Assembly (NCBI GenBank): GCA_024138025.1
Contig: JAMXBD010000064.1
Location: 744,001 to 808,000, forward strand
Direction of reading: 5' to 3'
Source of the DNA: Combretum micranthum
Taxonomy: Eukaryota; Streptophyta; Magnoliopsida; Myrtales; Combretaceae
DNA length: 64,000 nucleotides
Positions 38,518 through 50,344 of the stretch are shown in pieces. How positions within the stretch are numbered: position 1 is the stretch's first letter; each line of letters starts with the position of its first letter. The notes beneath the pieces are model-generated. The model had not been told where the DNA came from. It saw only the letters and a list, made by a program, of their open reading frames with translations, and ran no database searches. The position numbers and the translations under genes are program-made.

Positions 38518-40346
38518 TATTGGTTCCAAAAGAATAACTGAGAGGGGGGGAGTGAATTGGTTGTTTAATAAAAATTTCACTTTTTCAAAACTTAAACAAA
38601 TTCACACCACTTGGTTAATCAAGTTATAATGGCTTTTAAACTCACTTGAAAACAACAAACTTAATTGCAAGTAAAGTTAAACATAATTCAAATAAAAAAT
38701 AAGCTCACTTAAGTTAAGCAAAAGCTTAAAGTTGAGCTTCCAAAATACTCTTTGATTGAAGAAAATAAACTTCAAGTTACTTTTTTATTTAGTCTCTGAT
38801 TGAAGAAAACAACTAAAGCAAACAATCAAATATGCACAAAATTAAAAGATAAGGTACAGAGGAGTGCAAAGTCGATTTATAGAGGTTTCGTCTCAAGCAT
38901 CAGTCATTTCTTCCGGCTCCAAGCCGGGAACTCGGTATTCTACACTGGTATGTTCCACTATCTAATCAAGAAATGAGAGTATAAGCTTGTTCAAATACAA
39001 TAAACTTTAGTCACTCTACTCAGCCTATCTAGCTTCACTCAAGCTATTTACTGATCTACAGAGAAAGAAAGTCCCTCTTACTCATTTTATAATCTCTCAC
39101 AAGAAAACTAAAACAATGAGTAATAAAGAAAAATGAAAATTTCCTCTCGCTTTTAGTACAACAATGACAATAGAGTAACAATGATTAACACAGTAGTCAG
39201 CTGTAAAAATTCATATAAAGGTGGAGCTGATATATCGTTATTATTATTATTATCAAAGTTTCCCCCTTTTTCTTCTACTTATTCTTCTATTAAAAGTATC
39301 TTCAATCTGTTGGGATAGGATAAGCTTCATTCCTGATATCTCTCCTTCAAAACACCTGCTTTATTTGAATAAGATAAGAATTTGAATGTTGAAGATTATC
39401 TTGTTCTGATTTTTATGTACCTGCTAGAGATATTAACCTTGCCGTGGATGGGTCTTGTAGATTTGAATTTTATCAAATCAAATCATCCTTTAAAAATAAC
39501 GTATCAAAATCCCTTGAAGATAGGACAAAATCTCACTGTTCATTATCTTCTTCAAATTCGAAGATTTGCAGCTTGTAAAGATAATCTTGTTTGTTGATGA
39601 AAGTCCCATGAAATGCGTTTGATAAAGGATAGATACTTTATGATATTATTTAATTCAAAAAATAAATTTATATCACACATCTTTGCTGCCTATAAATCTT
39701 GTGATATAAATTTATTTCTTTGAAATTTCTTACTATCTTTAAACTTCGTGATGTTGAATTCATTGTCTTTTTAAGACATAGCCTAAAAGAAAACATCAGC
39801 TTCTCATGTTTGATTTGAATCTTGAATATGTCCAAAGAAACTTGAATTAGAACATATGATCTTGAACTTTTTGTTGTTAAACATAAATTTCTAAGGATAA
39901 GCTTTAATCCGATAAAACTTGGATCCCCATGGATAATTAGACCAACTTTGTGGAACATAATTGAACGTATTACCCCAATACACTTAACTTTGGAGCTGGG
40001 TCTTCAAATTCATAAAGAATCATAAAAAATCTAATTTCTTGAAGTCTGTTCATGAAACTCGTTCATAGTGATATTTACGCTCTGATTGACCTTCTGACCC
40101 TTATAAGAGTTTTGTAAACCAATGTTTTTTGCTATCCGAGCTACCTTCTAACTATGCATTTGTTATTGAAAAACTATCTAAACAACTTTGGAAATACTTT
40201 TGAGTTGAATCTCTTTTCAAAAACATTTTCATAAATCAACTTTGATCATTCTTAAATCTAAGCACTTCACACTTAATAAATTTGTTAATAAACACTTAAT
40301 CCTTTTTTTTTTTTATCATTGAAACTCATATTGAGAGAAACTAACA
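38518..40346 (-). repeat. SIRE-like solo LTR in the copia reverse transcriptase
   Basis: 1829 bp on the minus strand, from TGTTAGTTTCTCTC at 40346 to GGAACCAATA at 38518, flanked by 5-bp repeats CAAAT (38513-38517) and TAAAT (40347-40351), 4 of 5 matching. RT sequence resumes across it just after the catalytic box. The start resembles the LTR at 24205. A C-rich CTCCCCCCCTCTCAG lies close to its end. No internal domain is present, so it is a recombined solo LTR. Confidence 0.75.
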
Positions 40347-42100
40347 TAAATAATCACTAGCCCTCAATACATCACCAATATACATAAGTAGAGCAAGAAA
40401 TGTCAGTATTATTAAATCTTGTGTGAATGAAAAATAATAATGTTTAGATTGGATGAAACTTAAAGAAATAAGGAATTTAACAAATTCATTATTCCGTTAC
40501 CTTAATGCTTGTTTAAGGCCATATAAAGAACTTAATAGCTTGCAAACTAACCTAAGTGTGTAATAACATAACCTTCAAGAAGATCCATATAGATTTCTTC
40601 ATCCATAAATTCATGCATAAAAAGAAGCTAATGTTATCAATTTTGCAACAAGAGAAAATGTGTTATTATAATCGATTCCTTCAACTTAATTAGTCCCCTT
40701 GGCCATCAACCTAACTTTAAATATTTCAATAGAGTTATTTAGTTTTTATTTAATTTTATAAACCCGTTCGCACCCATTTGGTTTCTTCCTTGGTGGCTAA
40801 TTAGTTAAATCCCAAGTATGATTTGATTCTACGGTTGGTAATTCTTTATTCATCACCTCAACCCATCTAGGATGTTCTTTGGCTTCAAGATAATTTCAAG
40901 GTTCATGAATCATTAACAAGTTGGCAAGAGAAACCACATAATCTTTGGAATGTCTAGTTAATGAATCTCATAAAGAAAAGAGGATTTCTTGTTTGAATAT
41001 CATTGGTAGCTAAACATGTTGCATAAGCTAACTAAATTGAACATTATGAATAAAATCCTTCAACCAAGTAGGAGGTTGTTTAATTCTGTTAGACTTTTGA
41101 AAATGAGATTGAGGAATGTCTAGCGATTGTACTTGGGAATTATTTAAGGATTTTGATGAAATATTTGAACCAAATTGATGAACTATAATAAGTGAACTAG
41201 AATGTGGCATACAAGGCAAATCAAAATCTAGAGAAGAAACTGACAGAAATAGGATAATGAACAAAATGAAAAATTGTTCTCATAAAACAAGACATCTCTA
41301 CTAAAAAATAGTTGGTGTCCATCAAGATCTTACTACTTATACCCTTTTGTCAACGAGGATATCTAAAAAATACACTATATCTACATCTATTATCAAATTT
41401 ATCCCTAAAATGCGCAATAATAGAAGTATAACACAACATATTTTGACTGTTAAGTCATTATAGGTTGGATTGTGGAATAAAAGATGATAAGGACTTCTCC
41501 AACCCATGGATTGGAACAACATTTTGTTTGTAAGAGTAGTAGTTGATAAAGTACACTATTGCCAAAAGGAATTCGGAAAATTTACATGTAATCTTATAGA
41601 TTTAATTGTGTCAAAGAAATTATATTTCCTTTTTACAACCTCATTCTGTTGATGAATGTAAATGACACTCTTTTGATGAGTAAAAGCAAGTTTGTCAAAT
41701 AACAAACTCTGTTATTCTTTAAGAACAAAATTCTTACTATTACGTGCACGAAAAAAACATTGGTGCGAAATCAAAATGGTTTTTGACAAATGAAAAGAAA
41801 TTTTAAAAATGGCAAGTGTTCAAAAGTTATGTGATATTAAAATAGTCTAAATACACCTAATTAAGTCATTTGACACCAGAAATAGACAGTGTATTATAAG
41901 GACTCCATATATTAATATGTAACAAATGAAATGGATTTGCAGTTAAGCGTGATTTAAATGACACATGTTGAAATTTAGTAAGTAATCAAGTATCACAAAT
42001 GACATCTTGCTTATTAAAACCATTCATACTAAGAATGTGTTGAAGTTTTTTAAGTGAAATATTTGCTAGTCTACTATGTAGTAGATCTAAAGACACATTA

Positions 42101-42503
42101 TGGATAATTGCAAGTCAAGTGTCTATACTTTCAATTTTTATAATTTAGTGTCTCGTCTATGGATTTTGACGACTTAGCGCTTGTACTTTTAAAGTATGTA
42201 CCATTTTATATCTCCATTAAATAATATTTGACGAACATAGATTTTAATGATAGGATCATAGAAGATATGTGGACAAAAATCGCCATATTCTAAATATATA
42301 GTACAAATTTGCCAAAAATTGAAAGTATAGATACTTGATCTACCATTATTCAATTATCAAAATAAATATCCATTGAATATTTTTTAATAAAGACACTAAA
42401 TTGCATATATTTTAAAAGTACAATCACTAATTTGCTAAAATGTAAAGATGAGACACTAAATTGACAAAGTTAAGAATACGAACATTTGATCTACCATTAT
42501 CCC
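42101..42503. mobile_element. MULE MITE inside the copia relic
   Basis: 403 bp with inverted arms of about 110 bp (left TGGATAATTGCAAGTCAAG; right, reversed, GGGATAATGGTAGATCAAA). The 9-bp flanks GACACATTA (42092-42100) and GACATATTA (42504-42512) match at 8 of 9. Confidence 0.8.
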
Positions 42504-43200
42504 GACATATTATTACCAGCAAATGAGTCATGTGTATAATCACTCAAGACATGTTTTACAATTGAAATAGAACTACTTAAACTAGAAAAAAAGACAACTA
42601 ACTCTTGGCTCAGATTTTATAAGATATAGTCCAAGTCAAATATAGCTTATGTAACACATTTCTCAGTCAATGGAACTTGAAATACCTCAAAGACAATGTA
42701 TAAATTATTATGACAAAGAAATTTACTAGTGGACAACAAAACAAAGTGAAAATGGAATATAAGCAATACATTTTGAGGTCATATTTGGTCACTTATTAGC
42801 ACATTTCCAATAATATTCACTAACTTGATACGACCATCACATTATTTCATTTTAATGGGATTACCTAGTTGCCTAGTTTTTTAAATATCAATCAAAATTT
42901 GGGAAAGGGTATTATGTGTTCTAATGCACGTGTCAACAATCCAATCATTCAAAAACTTCTTAATTGAAGTAAAAAAAGAATTAACTTGTGAACAATTATC
43001 TATAAAGTTCACAAAAGTATAGTAGGGTTGCTCTTCTTTACTTTACTTGCTCTTAAAATCTTTAATAATCTGCTAAAAAATCTTAGAAAGAATGTTAGAC
43101 TCATTAACATGATGATGTAGATCATGTTAAAACTCTAATTTGATATAATTGTCAAATGGAGAATTTATATCTGCAAGTTTAGGTTACAAGAGCAGGATTG

Positions 43201-43714
43201 TCTTGGCTCAAGCCACCAAGTTATGTCCTTTATGACGCGACTTTGAACCATTGGATCAAAACAATTTAATCGTAACCATCAAACTAAAAATAAAGTGTTT
43301 AATAGTTTTTTCCTTCCCTCCACCTATCTAAATCTTTGCTTTCCACTATTTTCCTTCCCTTCCACTTCCTCCTTCTAAAAAACAATGCAAATCAGCTCTC
43401 CTCAAAACCTTAAACCTAACTCTACCCTAAAGTTAACTCTAAACTCATCTCTCAAAAAATACAAAACAAGTTCTTCAATCGAGATAGGGACAACATTGCC
43501 GATGGCTTGTCAACATCATATTTTGATTCTCCATCCTCCTCTCCTTCTCCGACGACGGTTACCAGATCCATGGGACGAATCTAGTTAAGCTATTGCGATG
43601 AGAAAGGGAAGTTTCAAATTGATCAAAAGTAGTACATGGTAGAGCTCATCAAGGCAAGAGCTTTATCTGAGCTAGGTCAAGAAGTCTGATTCTTTCTAAA
43701 TTGAGGTTTATGTT
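43201..43714. other. non-repeat-like sequence of unknown origin
   Basis: Moderately GC-rich compared with its surroundings. An open stretch at 43385-43588 codes for 67 residues without a recognisable motif. It may be a captured or decayed gene fragment, but I cannot name a source. Confidence 0.35.
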
Positions 43715-46358
43715 TGTAAGGCCCCGGATTTACCCTTGTATTTAAAATAGGCAAACCCAGTTCCCCAACCACATATAATCTGCAGTATTATATGTAAGGT
43801 TGTAATCCAGGATCAATTTGGATAGTTATTTGCCTCAATGTTTTATAAGAATAAACTTTATTACTAATAGTATATAATACAACCATATATATATACATAC
43901 ATACACACATACATTACAAACAAGGCTCGTAAACAAGCCATTTACAAAACACATCAAAAGATAACAAAAACCCTATTAACTAATACATAAGTTTTCAAAG
44001 CATATATGTACATGTAACTATTCTATTACATAAGGGTTCCATCAACGTCAAGGTCGTCTCTACTCCTCCCAATCATCTAAGAACTCCTCAAAATCCGATC
44101 CAAATCCCATACTCGTATAGAATTCATCATCCATACCTGAAAAAGATAAAATATGAGCCAGAGGCCCAGTACACAGTAACAAAAACAAATGCGTAATGGC
44201 TCACACGATCTTAACTATAATGCAATGTGACAACCATTCATTTATTAGATAGTCTTTAATTAGTCAAATATCACTGGAGTATTCAAACTCCGAACAATAA
44301 GGATATTTGGGGGTCCTGAGTAACGATCACGACGCTCAGGGGGTTGATATAAGCAGCTCGGATACTTATATCTCCTAAATGATATATCCATAAAAGAGAA
44401 AATAACTTCATCTAGGGTTAACAGCCGTTACACAACTTTACTTATCTTAGTCCATAACATCACTTAGTCCAACTGTTCCCATAAACATTTGAACTAAATC
44501 ATATTATTTCATTCTAAGCTTAAGCAAACGTTACACCGATACCATTTTCCCCATCAGTTACCCGCCGTACCACTTAGGAAAGTCTTATCAAAAGACAGGG
44601 GTGGCCTAAGCGCCTAATCTACCATGCCCCCAATCTGAGCAAGGTGCTACTCCCCGAACCGGATACCGATCTGCCATCTAGGCCAGATACGGATTTAAAT
44701 AGCTTAAGAGACATCCAATTCAAACAAGGATTTAAGTTTTTCTATATTAAAATTTATTAAAGATATGCCTATCCTAAGCAAAGAACAAACACGTTACTGC
44801 GTACCTGTACTAGCTCGAGAATCAATGGGAATAACCGAAAGGGGATCACTCACTGTAAAAGAAATAATTACAAACTCACACTTAGTTCTAGTATAGATAT
44901 TCATCAAATCTCAAGTATAATCATCCAAAGAAATTCAAATAAATCATTACAACATCATCACATAGCATTTAGATATCATATATTATCATACAATACTCAA
45001 CAAATACTTAAACGATCATTCATCAAGCTTGGGAGAACTTTTAACAACCAATTATAAGTTTTAGACTTTGTTTGAAAAGTGTATCAGTTGAAAAGAACTA
45101 AAATTTAAGCATTGTTACTCTTAAAATTTGTGAAAAATTAAAACATGAAAGTTATAGATCTCTTTTTAATCTTTCCAACGCAATTTGAATCACCTCAATC
45201 GAAGGTCGGATGAAAAAGTTATGACTAATTTACAAAACAGCGTCGCAACAGGGAAAAATATCCGAGCGCGAAACGCTCTAGCAAACGGGGCCGTTTGGGA
45301 GACCGTTTACACTCAGGGAAAATGAAATTTTGATCCGAGACCGCAACACCCTTGCAAACGGGGCCGTTTGGGAGGCTGTTTGCTCTCAGGGAAAAAAATG
45401 AAATTTTGATCCGCGAGCGCAACACCCTTGCAAACGGGGCTGTTTGCAAATGGCCGTTTGCACCAGCGTTTGACAGTTTACGAAATTTTTTTCAAACTTT
45501 AACACTTTTAACTTATTTTTCTCAACTCCTAATATGTCCTAAACCTTATACAAACTTCATACAACACTTCTTATACATTTAACAACATAAAACAAGAGTG
45601 ATTTCCACTCCTCAACTTCAAACAAGTCCAAACACTACTCTACATAAATCAAACACTTCTTCATCAACTTTCACCAACCCTAGTACACTTCAAACAATTC
45701 TAATACTTATCATACTTCAATACTTCAATTCTAAACCACATGAGGGCCTTCTACAACCTATCTACAACAACTCAAGCATTCTAAAGCTTTCCTAACAACT
45801 CTAAAACATTCCAACAAGAATTTAGCATACCAACTACTTATATTACACCACATATGCATATTTCATGAATTAAGAGGAAAATAAAGCATCTCAAACATCA
45901 AATAAACTTACCTCAATGTATCTATAAGGCTTGGGGAAGGATTTTTGGGGTGTTGAGTCCAAGAAAACTTGTTTTGGGTCTTGAAAATTTTTGGCCTTCT
46001 TGAGTTACGAATTTTCTTTTTTCCTTGCTCTGTTTTGGAGAGTCTAATGATACAATTTAACTTTTGTGTTTATCTTAATATTGTTGACTTTTAAGGAGGC
46101 AGATTTGGAGAAGGCTTGGGCCTTATTTGGGCTTGGAGTTGGACTTAATTTGGGCTTAAGAGGCTTTAAAAAAAAAAATCTGCTAAGTGTGAGATCTAAA
46201 TTAGGCCTAAAACAAGTTTAAATCCAACACATATGATTCATTACAATAACAATTAACACTAACATGATAATTTCTAACATGAATAAACTATCAACCTATA
46301 TATATTTACCATAACATATTATCTAATCACATATGTTATAACACACCCAGACATTACA
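43715..46358. repeat. probable Ty3/gypsy solo LTR (2.6 kb)
   Basis: Starts TGTAAGGCCCCGGATTT at 43715 and ends CAGACATTACA at 46358, so the termini are short inverted repeats TGTAA..TTACA. The GC-richer block at 44280-44700 and the length resemble long LTRs of chromovirus-type elements. It contains no protein domain. The 5-bp flanks do not match (ATGTT and AACAC), so the call rests on termini and texture. Confidence 0.5.
45240..45480. repeat. tandem repeat inside the LTR, 73-76 bp unit
   Basis: About two and a half copies. CAAACGGGG recurs at 45282, 45355 and 45431, giving periods of 73 and 76 bp. Each unit holds the near-palindrome CAAACGGGGCCGTTTG (or a variant) plus GAAATTTTGATCCG. The open stretches on both strands here are products of the repeat, not genes. 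Confidence 0.8.
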
Positions 46359-47874
46359 AACACACTAATCCACTCAAACACATACACACATATAATTATC
46401 AAATTTAGCATGCATTAATATATATATTAAAATTATGGCTATTTCAATGTTTGTTTTTGTTACTTTTTTTTAAGGAGGAAATGGAGGTTTCTAGGGTTTA
46501 TAAATATAAATTGGCTGCAAGTTCCAATTCTAGTGGAAATGAAGTGGCATCAATCGAATCATATAGTTTTTAGTCGAACGCTACAACATCTTCCAGTCAT
46601 ATGGTTGTTATCTTTAAATTTTGGAATTTAGCATGCTACGAGGTAATCATTAGATAAGCTGTTTCCTACTAGATTTGGAAAAGCAGAAACTCCATGCTTT
46701 TGTAGAAAATGAATGTTAAAGGTTAACAAGGCAACAATTGATTGCTTGTCATTCATTAATGCATCTTACAGAAAAATCTTGTTGTTTTGTTTGCATTACA
46801 AACCTTAATCTATGTTTTTGGGCGGTTGATTAGACGTAAGCTCTCCTAATTTTTTCGTCTTTCGTTTTTTTCAAATTGTCTTTGTTCATAGAGCAATAAT
46901 GTAGGCTCTATCATGGATTGAACTTGATTCATGTATTCATCTATGTACATTTTATAATAATAATTTTTTTGTTTTTAAGTCATCCTTTGGTATATTTGGA
47001 TGTGAAGTGCATTTCTTTTGGTGGTTTATTTGTTGGGGTTGGTTGTTTTAGTTGTAAAATGCTAGTTACTTGGAGTAATGGTTTGTTGGAGAATAAGAGA
47101 TGGGACTTTGGATTGAGCATTGCCATGGTTTTGTCAAACTTAGAGTTTTAGTTTTATCCTAACAAGAAGGTGCACATGTATTGGTTGAATATACTAACTC
47201 ATCCAATAATATGCCAATGGAGTCAGATTGCGTAGCGATGTTAGTAACGAAAAGTTTAAATGAGTACTTAAATTGTCACCCAAAAAGTTTAGAGTGTTAA
47301 TTGCAATCCAACCAAAGTTTGATGTACTAAATTTAGCATTAATCCTTATCTATTTGTTTTTTGTTTGTGAAATATGAATAATCAGTCTAATACTATTTTG
47401 TTTGCAATTTCATCTAGTATCAGTGATGTTCTTTATCTCCCAACAGAAATATCTGCTTACTCTACTCAAAGCATTATACTAGAAATTTGAGATCATGATC
47501 TTAAAAGCTAACTTGGGCTATCTATTGGATGCTCAAACTATTAAAAGCAGTTCTTTTTCTTTTTCTTTTTTGCCTTCTCTTTTCAAGGGTGACTATATAA
47601 TTTTCAATGCAATAGGAGTTCTTAGTTCTTCTTCTTCTTCATCTCTCTTTTCTTAGGGATGAAAGTATTCTTGATTACTATTTGTGTTTATTTTTCCTTT
47701 GCTCTTGCAACCTCCTGTTGTCTTAGTTGAAAATATTGGAAAGTGTAGAAAGAATGAAAATGTAAGTTAATAGCCTTATTAATACTATTTTTTTCTTGCA
47801 TAGATAAACCCCCTAAATTATTTTTATTATTTGTCTGTAGATCTCCATTGCAGATTCTTCTAAATGGCACAACC
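46359..47874. other. intergenic, no gene recognised
   Basis: An open stretch at 46918-47151 codes for 77 residues with a hydrophobic start but no family resemblance. 47225-47345 has the AGTACTTAAATTGTCACCC-type texture of a small MITE. Pyrimidine-rich stretches occur at 47550-47655. Confidence 0.45.
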
Positions 47875-48521
47875 TAAGGTTGCAAACAAGCGAGCCGAGC
47901 CGAGCCTTTAAAAGCTCGGGCTTGAGTCGTTTAAAATTTAGCAAGCTCAAGCTTGAGTCGAACTTTTTATCGAGCCTAAAGTTGAGGATCGAGTTGAGTT
48001 AGTTTAGTTAAACAAGCTTAAGTTTAAGCTTGAGCTTGACTCATTTATGAAATGAGCTTAAGCTAAGCTAAACTTTTTATCAAGTCTAATGAGCTTTTAT
48101 TGAGCCTAAAAATTAAGTTCGACTTCGACTCATTTAGATACCCCATTTTCCATTTTTTTAAACCTAAAATAATATATATAATTATTAAATCGAAAATAGT
48201 TTTTATTGTTTTTATTATATAGTTATAGATAAAATATCATACATAAAAAAAACTCACAAATCTCCTACTGAGCTTATTAAAGAGCTAGTCTTGAGCCTAT
48301 TCACAAGCCTAAACAGGCTTGTTCACAAGTTGGCTCACAAACTCAAGTCAAAGCTCGAGCTTGATTCATTTAGATAAACGAGCTTTACTTTGAGCTCAGG
48401 TTAAGTTCATTTACTAGTCATACTCAAGTCGAACCAAGCCGAGTTTGAAGCGAACCAAGCCGAGTTTGAAGCAAACCAAGCTCAAGTAGCTCACGAGTAG
48501 CTTGGCTCATTTGCAGCCCTA
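47875..48521. mobile_element. hAT-like MITE rich in GAGCTCAAGC motifs
   Basis: 647 bp with inverted ends TAAGGTTGCAAACAAGC on the left and TAGGGCTGCAAATGAGCC reading in from the right. Subterminal zones are dense in GAGCCGAGC/AAGCTCGAGC. A 21-bp direct duplication (GCGAACCAAGCCGAGTTTGAA type) sits at 48430-48475. The 8-bp flanks (GCACAACC and GCTACATG) do not match, so the duplication has decayed or the ends are slightly off. Confidence 0.65.
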
Positions 48522-49574
48522 GCTACATGAATCCCAAATCTAGTCAAAACAATCACAAATGTTGCATTAAATGGGAGCAAGCCTATATTAGTTGACAAAA
48601 AGTTGATAGATGGGGGAAATCCCAATAGGAAATGGAAAGAATTCATTGTATTAATTTTTGCACTCTAGGCATGTCTTTACGTCAAGGCTTTTGCTACATT
48701 TGCTTATGGTGTGTATAGTTTCTAATTTGTGTTTTTTTCTCTTTACAATATTTCTGCATTATAAAGCCTACGCAACAAGCAATTAAGAGTGACATTATAA
48801 GGGAAAGTAGACCAGCATGGGAGTTGAGGGACATGGGCTTGGCAAGCCGCAAGCCACAAGTTTTAACAAGGAGTGGTAGTTTGTGTAGTGGTTTTTTCTC
48901 CATTTTGAATGCTAGAAGCTAGCATATTGCTTTATTCCTGTATATCATGCTTTTGCTTAGAGTTTTGTTGTTATCAAGATTTATTGTGTTTTAACTCATT
49001 GATATTACCTATATTGACCATTTTAATATAAAAATGTTATACAGGTATAGTTAAACAATAATTTGATATATGTCGATTTAGCATGCACTTCAACATGTGG
49101 AATATGATTTCAAGTAGAGTTCATAATTCATTGTATAATTATAATATTTTTGTTTATACTATTCTATTTAGTGTATAATATTACAATTTTAAGAAATTAA
49201 TATTCATAGTTCATATAAAAAGTATAATGATATTATTATTTTGGTCTTGTATTTCTACATCATAAAAATGTCTAAACTATATAATCCATGTTTACTATGT
49301 AATATTCAAATTTAATTAAAATATAAAATTTATTTATTCATATATATTACATTATATTTATCTTGATTTTTTTTTATTTTAAAATATATCTTCTTTAATT
49401 TGAATAATACTCATATCATATAAGGACACATAAAATATTTCTAAAAGAAAATATGATTATGAATAATTGTATTAAAAATTGAATACTTAAAATAGATATT
49501 TCATTTGGGTTTGTTCAATTCCAAACTAAACTTGGTGTAATCATATTAAAGACTTTGAGATCAATAAGGAAGGA
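48522..49574. other. intergenic, no gene recognised
   Basis: 48760-48920 reads open on both strands (plus: RPAWELRDMGLASRKPQV-like), but I recognise no family; it could be a decayed exon. The rest is AT-rich. Confidence 0.4.
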
Positions 49575-49870
49575 GAACATCGATAAGCTGATGCAATAAT
49601 TGCCCAAATCCACAAGTCGATCCATTTTTTCATTGATGAGCCGTTGCAACAATTGTTCAGACCTACAAGCCGGTCCATTTTTTAACTAATGAGCTAGTGA
49701 AATAATTGCCTACACTAGCAAGAGGGTCCATTCTTTGACCAGTAAGCCAGTGCAACAATTGCCTTGACCAGCATGTCGTTGTTTCTTTGACCAACGAGTA
49801 GATGCAATAGTTACCCATATCGACAAACCAGTCCATTGTTTGATTGATGAGTCGGTACACTTTAAAATGA
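49575..49870. repeat. 53-bp tandem repeat array
   Basis: Five to six diverged copies. TCCATTTTTT-type anchors lie at 49621, 49674, 49727, about 49779 and 49832, a regular 52-53 bp period. Each unit has GATGAGCCGTTGCAACAATTG followed by a GACCAGCAAGCCGGTCC-like part. The open frame across it on the minus strand reflects the repeat. Confidence 0.8.
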
Positions 49871-50038
49871 GACCAGCAAGCCATTTTCAAGAGGAGCAAA
49901 CGAGCAATAAGCAAAACAATTAACTATTATGTTGTCTTTAAATTTTAGTTCATTTAAAAAATTGATCATTGAGCCAATTAGATAATATAGTTTATAAGTG
50001 AAGCATTATAGGACTATATTGTTACATTTTTTATTTAT

Positions 50039-50316
50039 GGGATAATATAAAAAATAAAACCTAAACTTTTACAAAAAGTTCAATTAGATACCTAAAGTAA
50101 GTTTTCGTGTACAATTTTCCTATATCAAGTTTAGTTTTTAACAATTTGGTACTTAAAATAAGTTTTCACAAATATTTTTCCTACTTAAAGCATGTTTAAT
50201 TAGGTAGGAAAAATTTGTGTGAAAGCTTACACCAGTTACTAAATTTTTCAAAATCAAATTTCAGATACCTAATTGAACTTTTTGCAAAAGTTTAAGTATA
50301 TTTTTTACATTAACCC
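50039..50316. mobile_element. palindromic MULE MITE
   Basis: 278 bp, nearly a perfect foldback. The left arm GGGATAATATAAAAAATAAA pairs with the right end (reversed GGGTTAATGTAAAAAATATA). The 9-bp flanks TTTATTTAT (50030-50038) and TTTAATTAT (50317-50325) match at 8 of 9. Confidence 0.8.
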
Positions 50317-50344
50317 TTTAATTATATAATATATAAATAATCTT

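Larger units (their letters stand above)
37711..43200 (-). pseudogene. Ty1/copia polyprotein relic (minus strand)
   Basis: Read from high to low coordinates: protease near 42910-42950 (IVDTC in place of the usual IVDTG); integrase with QQNEVVKRK near 41650 and a C-terminal part at 41337-41522 (GWRSPYHLLF); linker at 41028-41264 (PPTWLKDFI); RT with CKLLSSLYGLKQ near 40510-40556 and YIGD near 40355 where YVDD is expected; then after an insertion RNase H (DRKS near 38250, TKHIE near 37985). Stops throughout. No PBS or 5' LTR was found above 43200, so it is truncated. Confidence 0.85.

Noticed and set aside
45225..45582. Open frames on both strands around 45300
   Set aside because: They arise from a 73-76 bp tandem repeat whose period happens to stay open; no protein family.
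43710..46363. 5-bp duplication around the putative Ty3 solo LTR
   Set aside because: ATGTT and AACAC do not match; boundaries stay provisional.
47867..48529. Target-site duplication for the hAT-like MITE at 47875-48521
   Set aside because: The 8-bp flanks agree at only three positions, so I report the element from its ends only.
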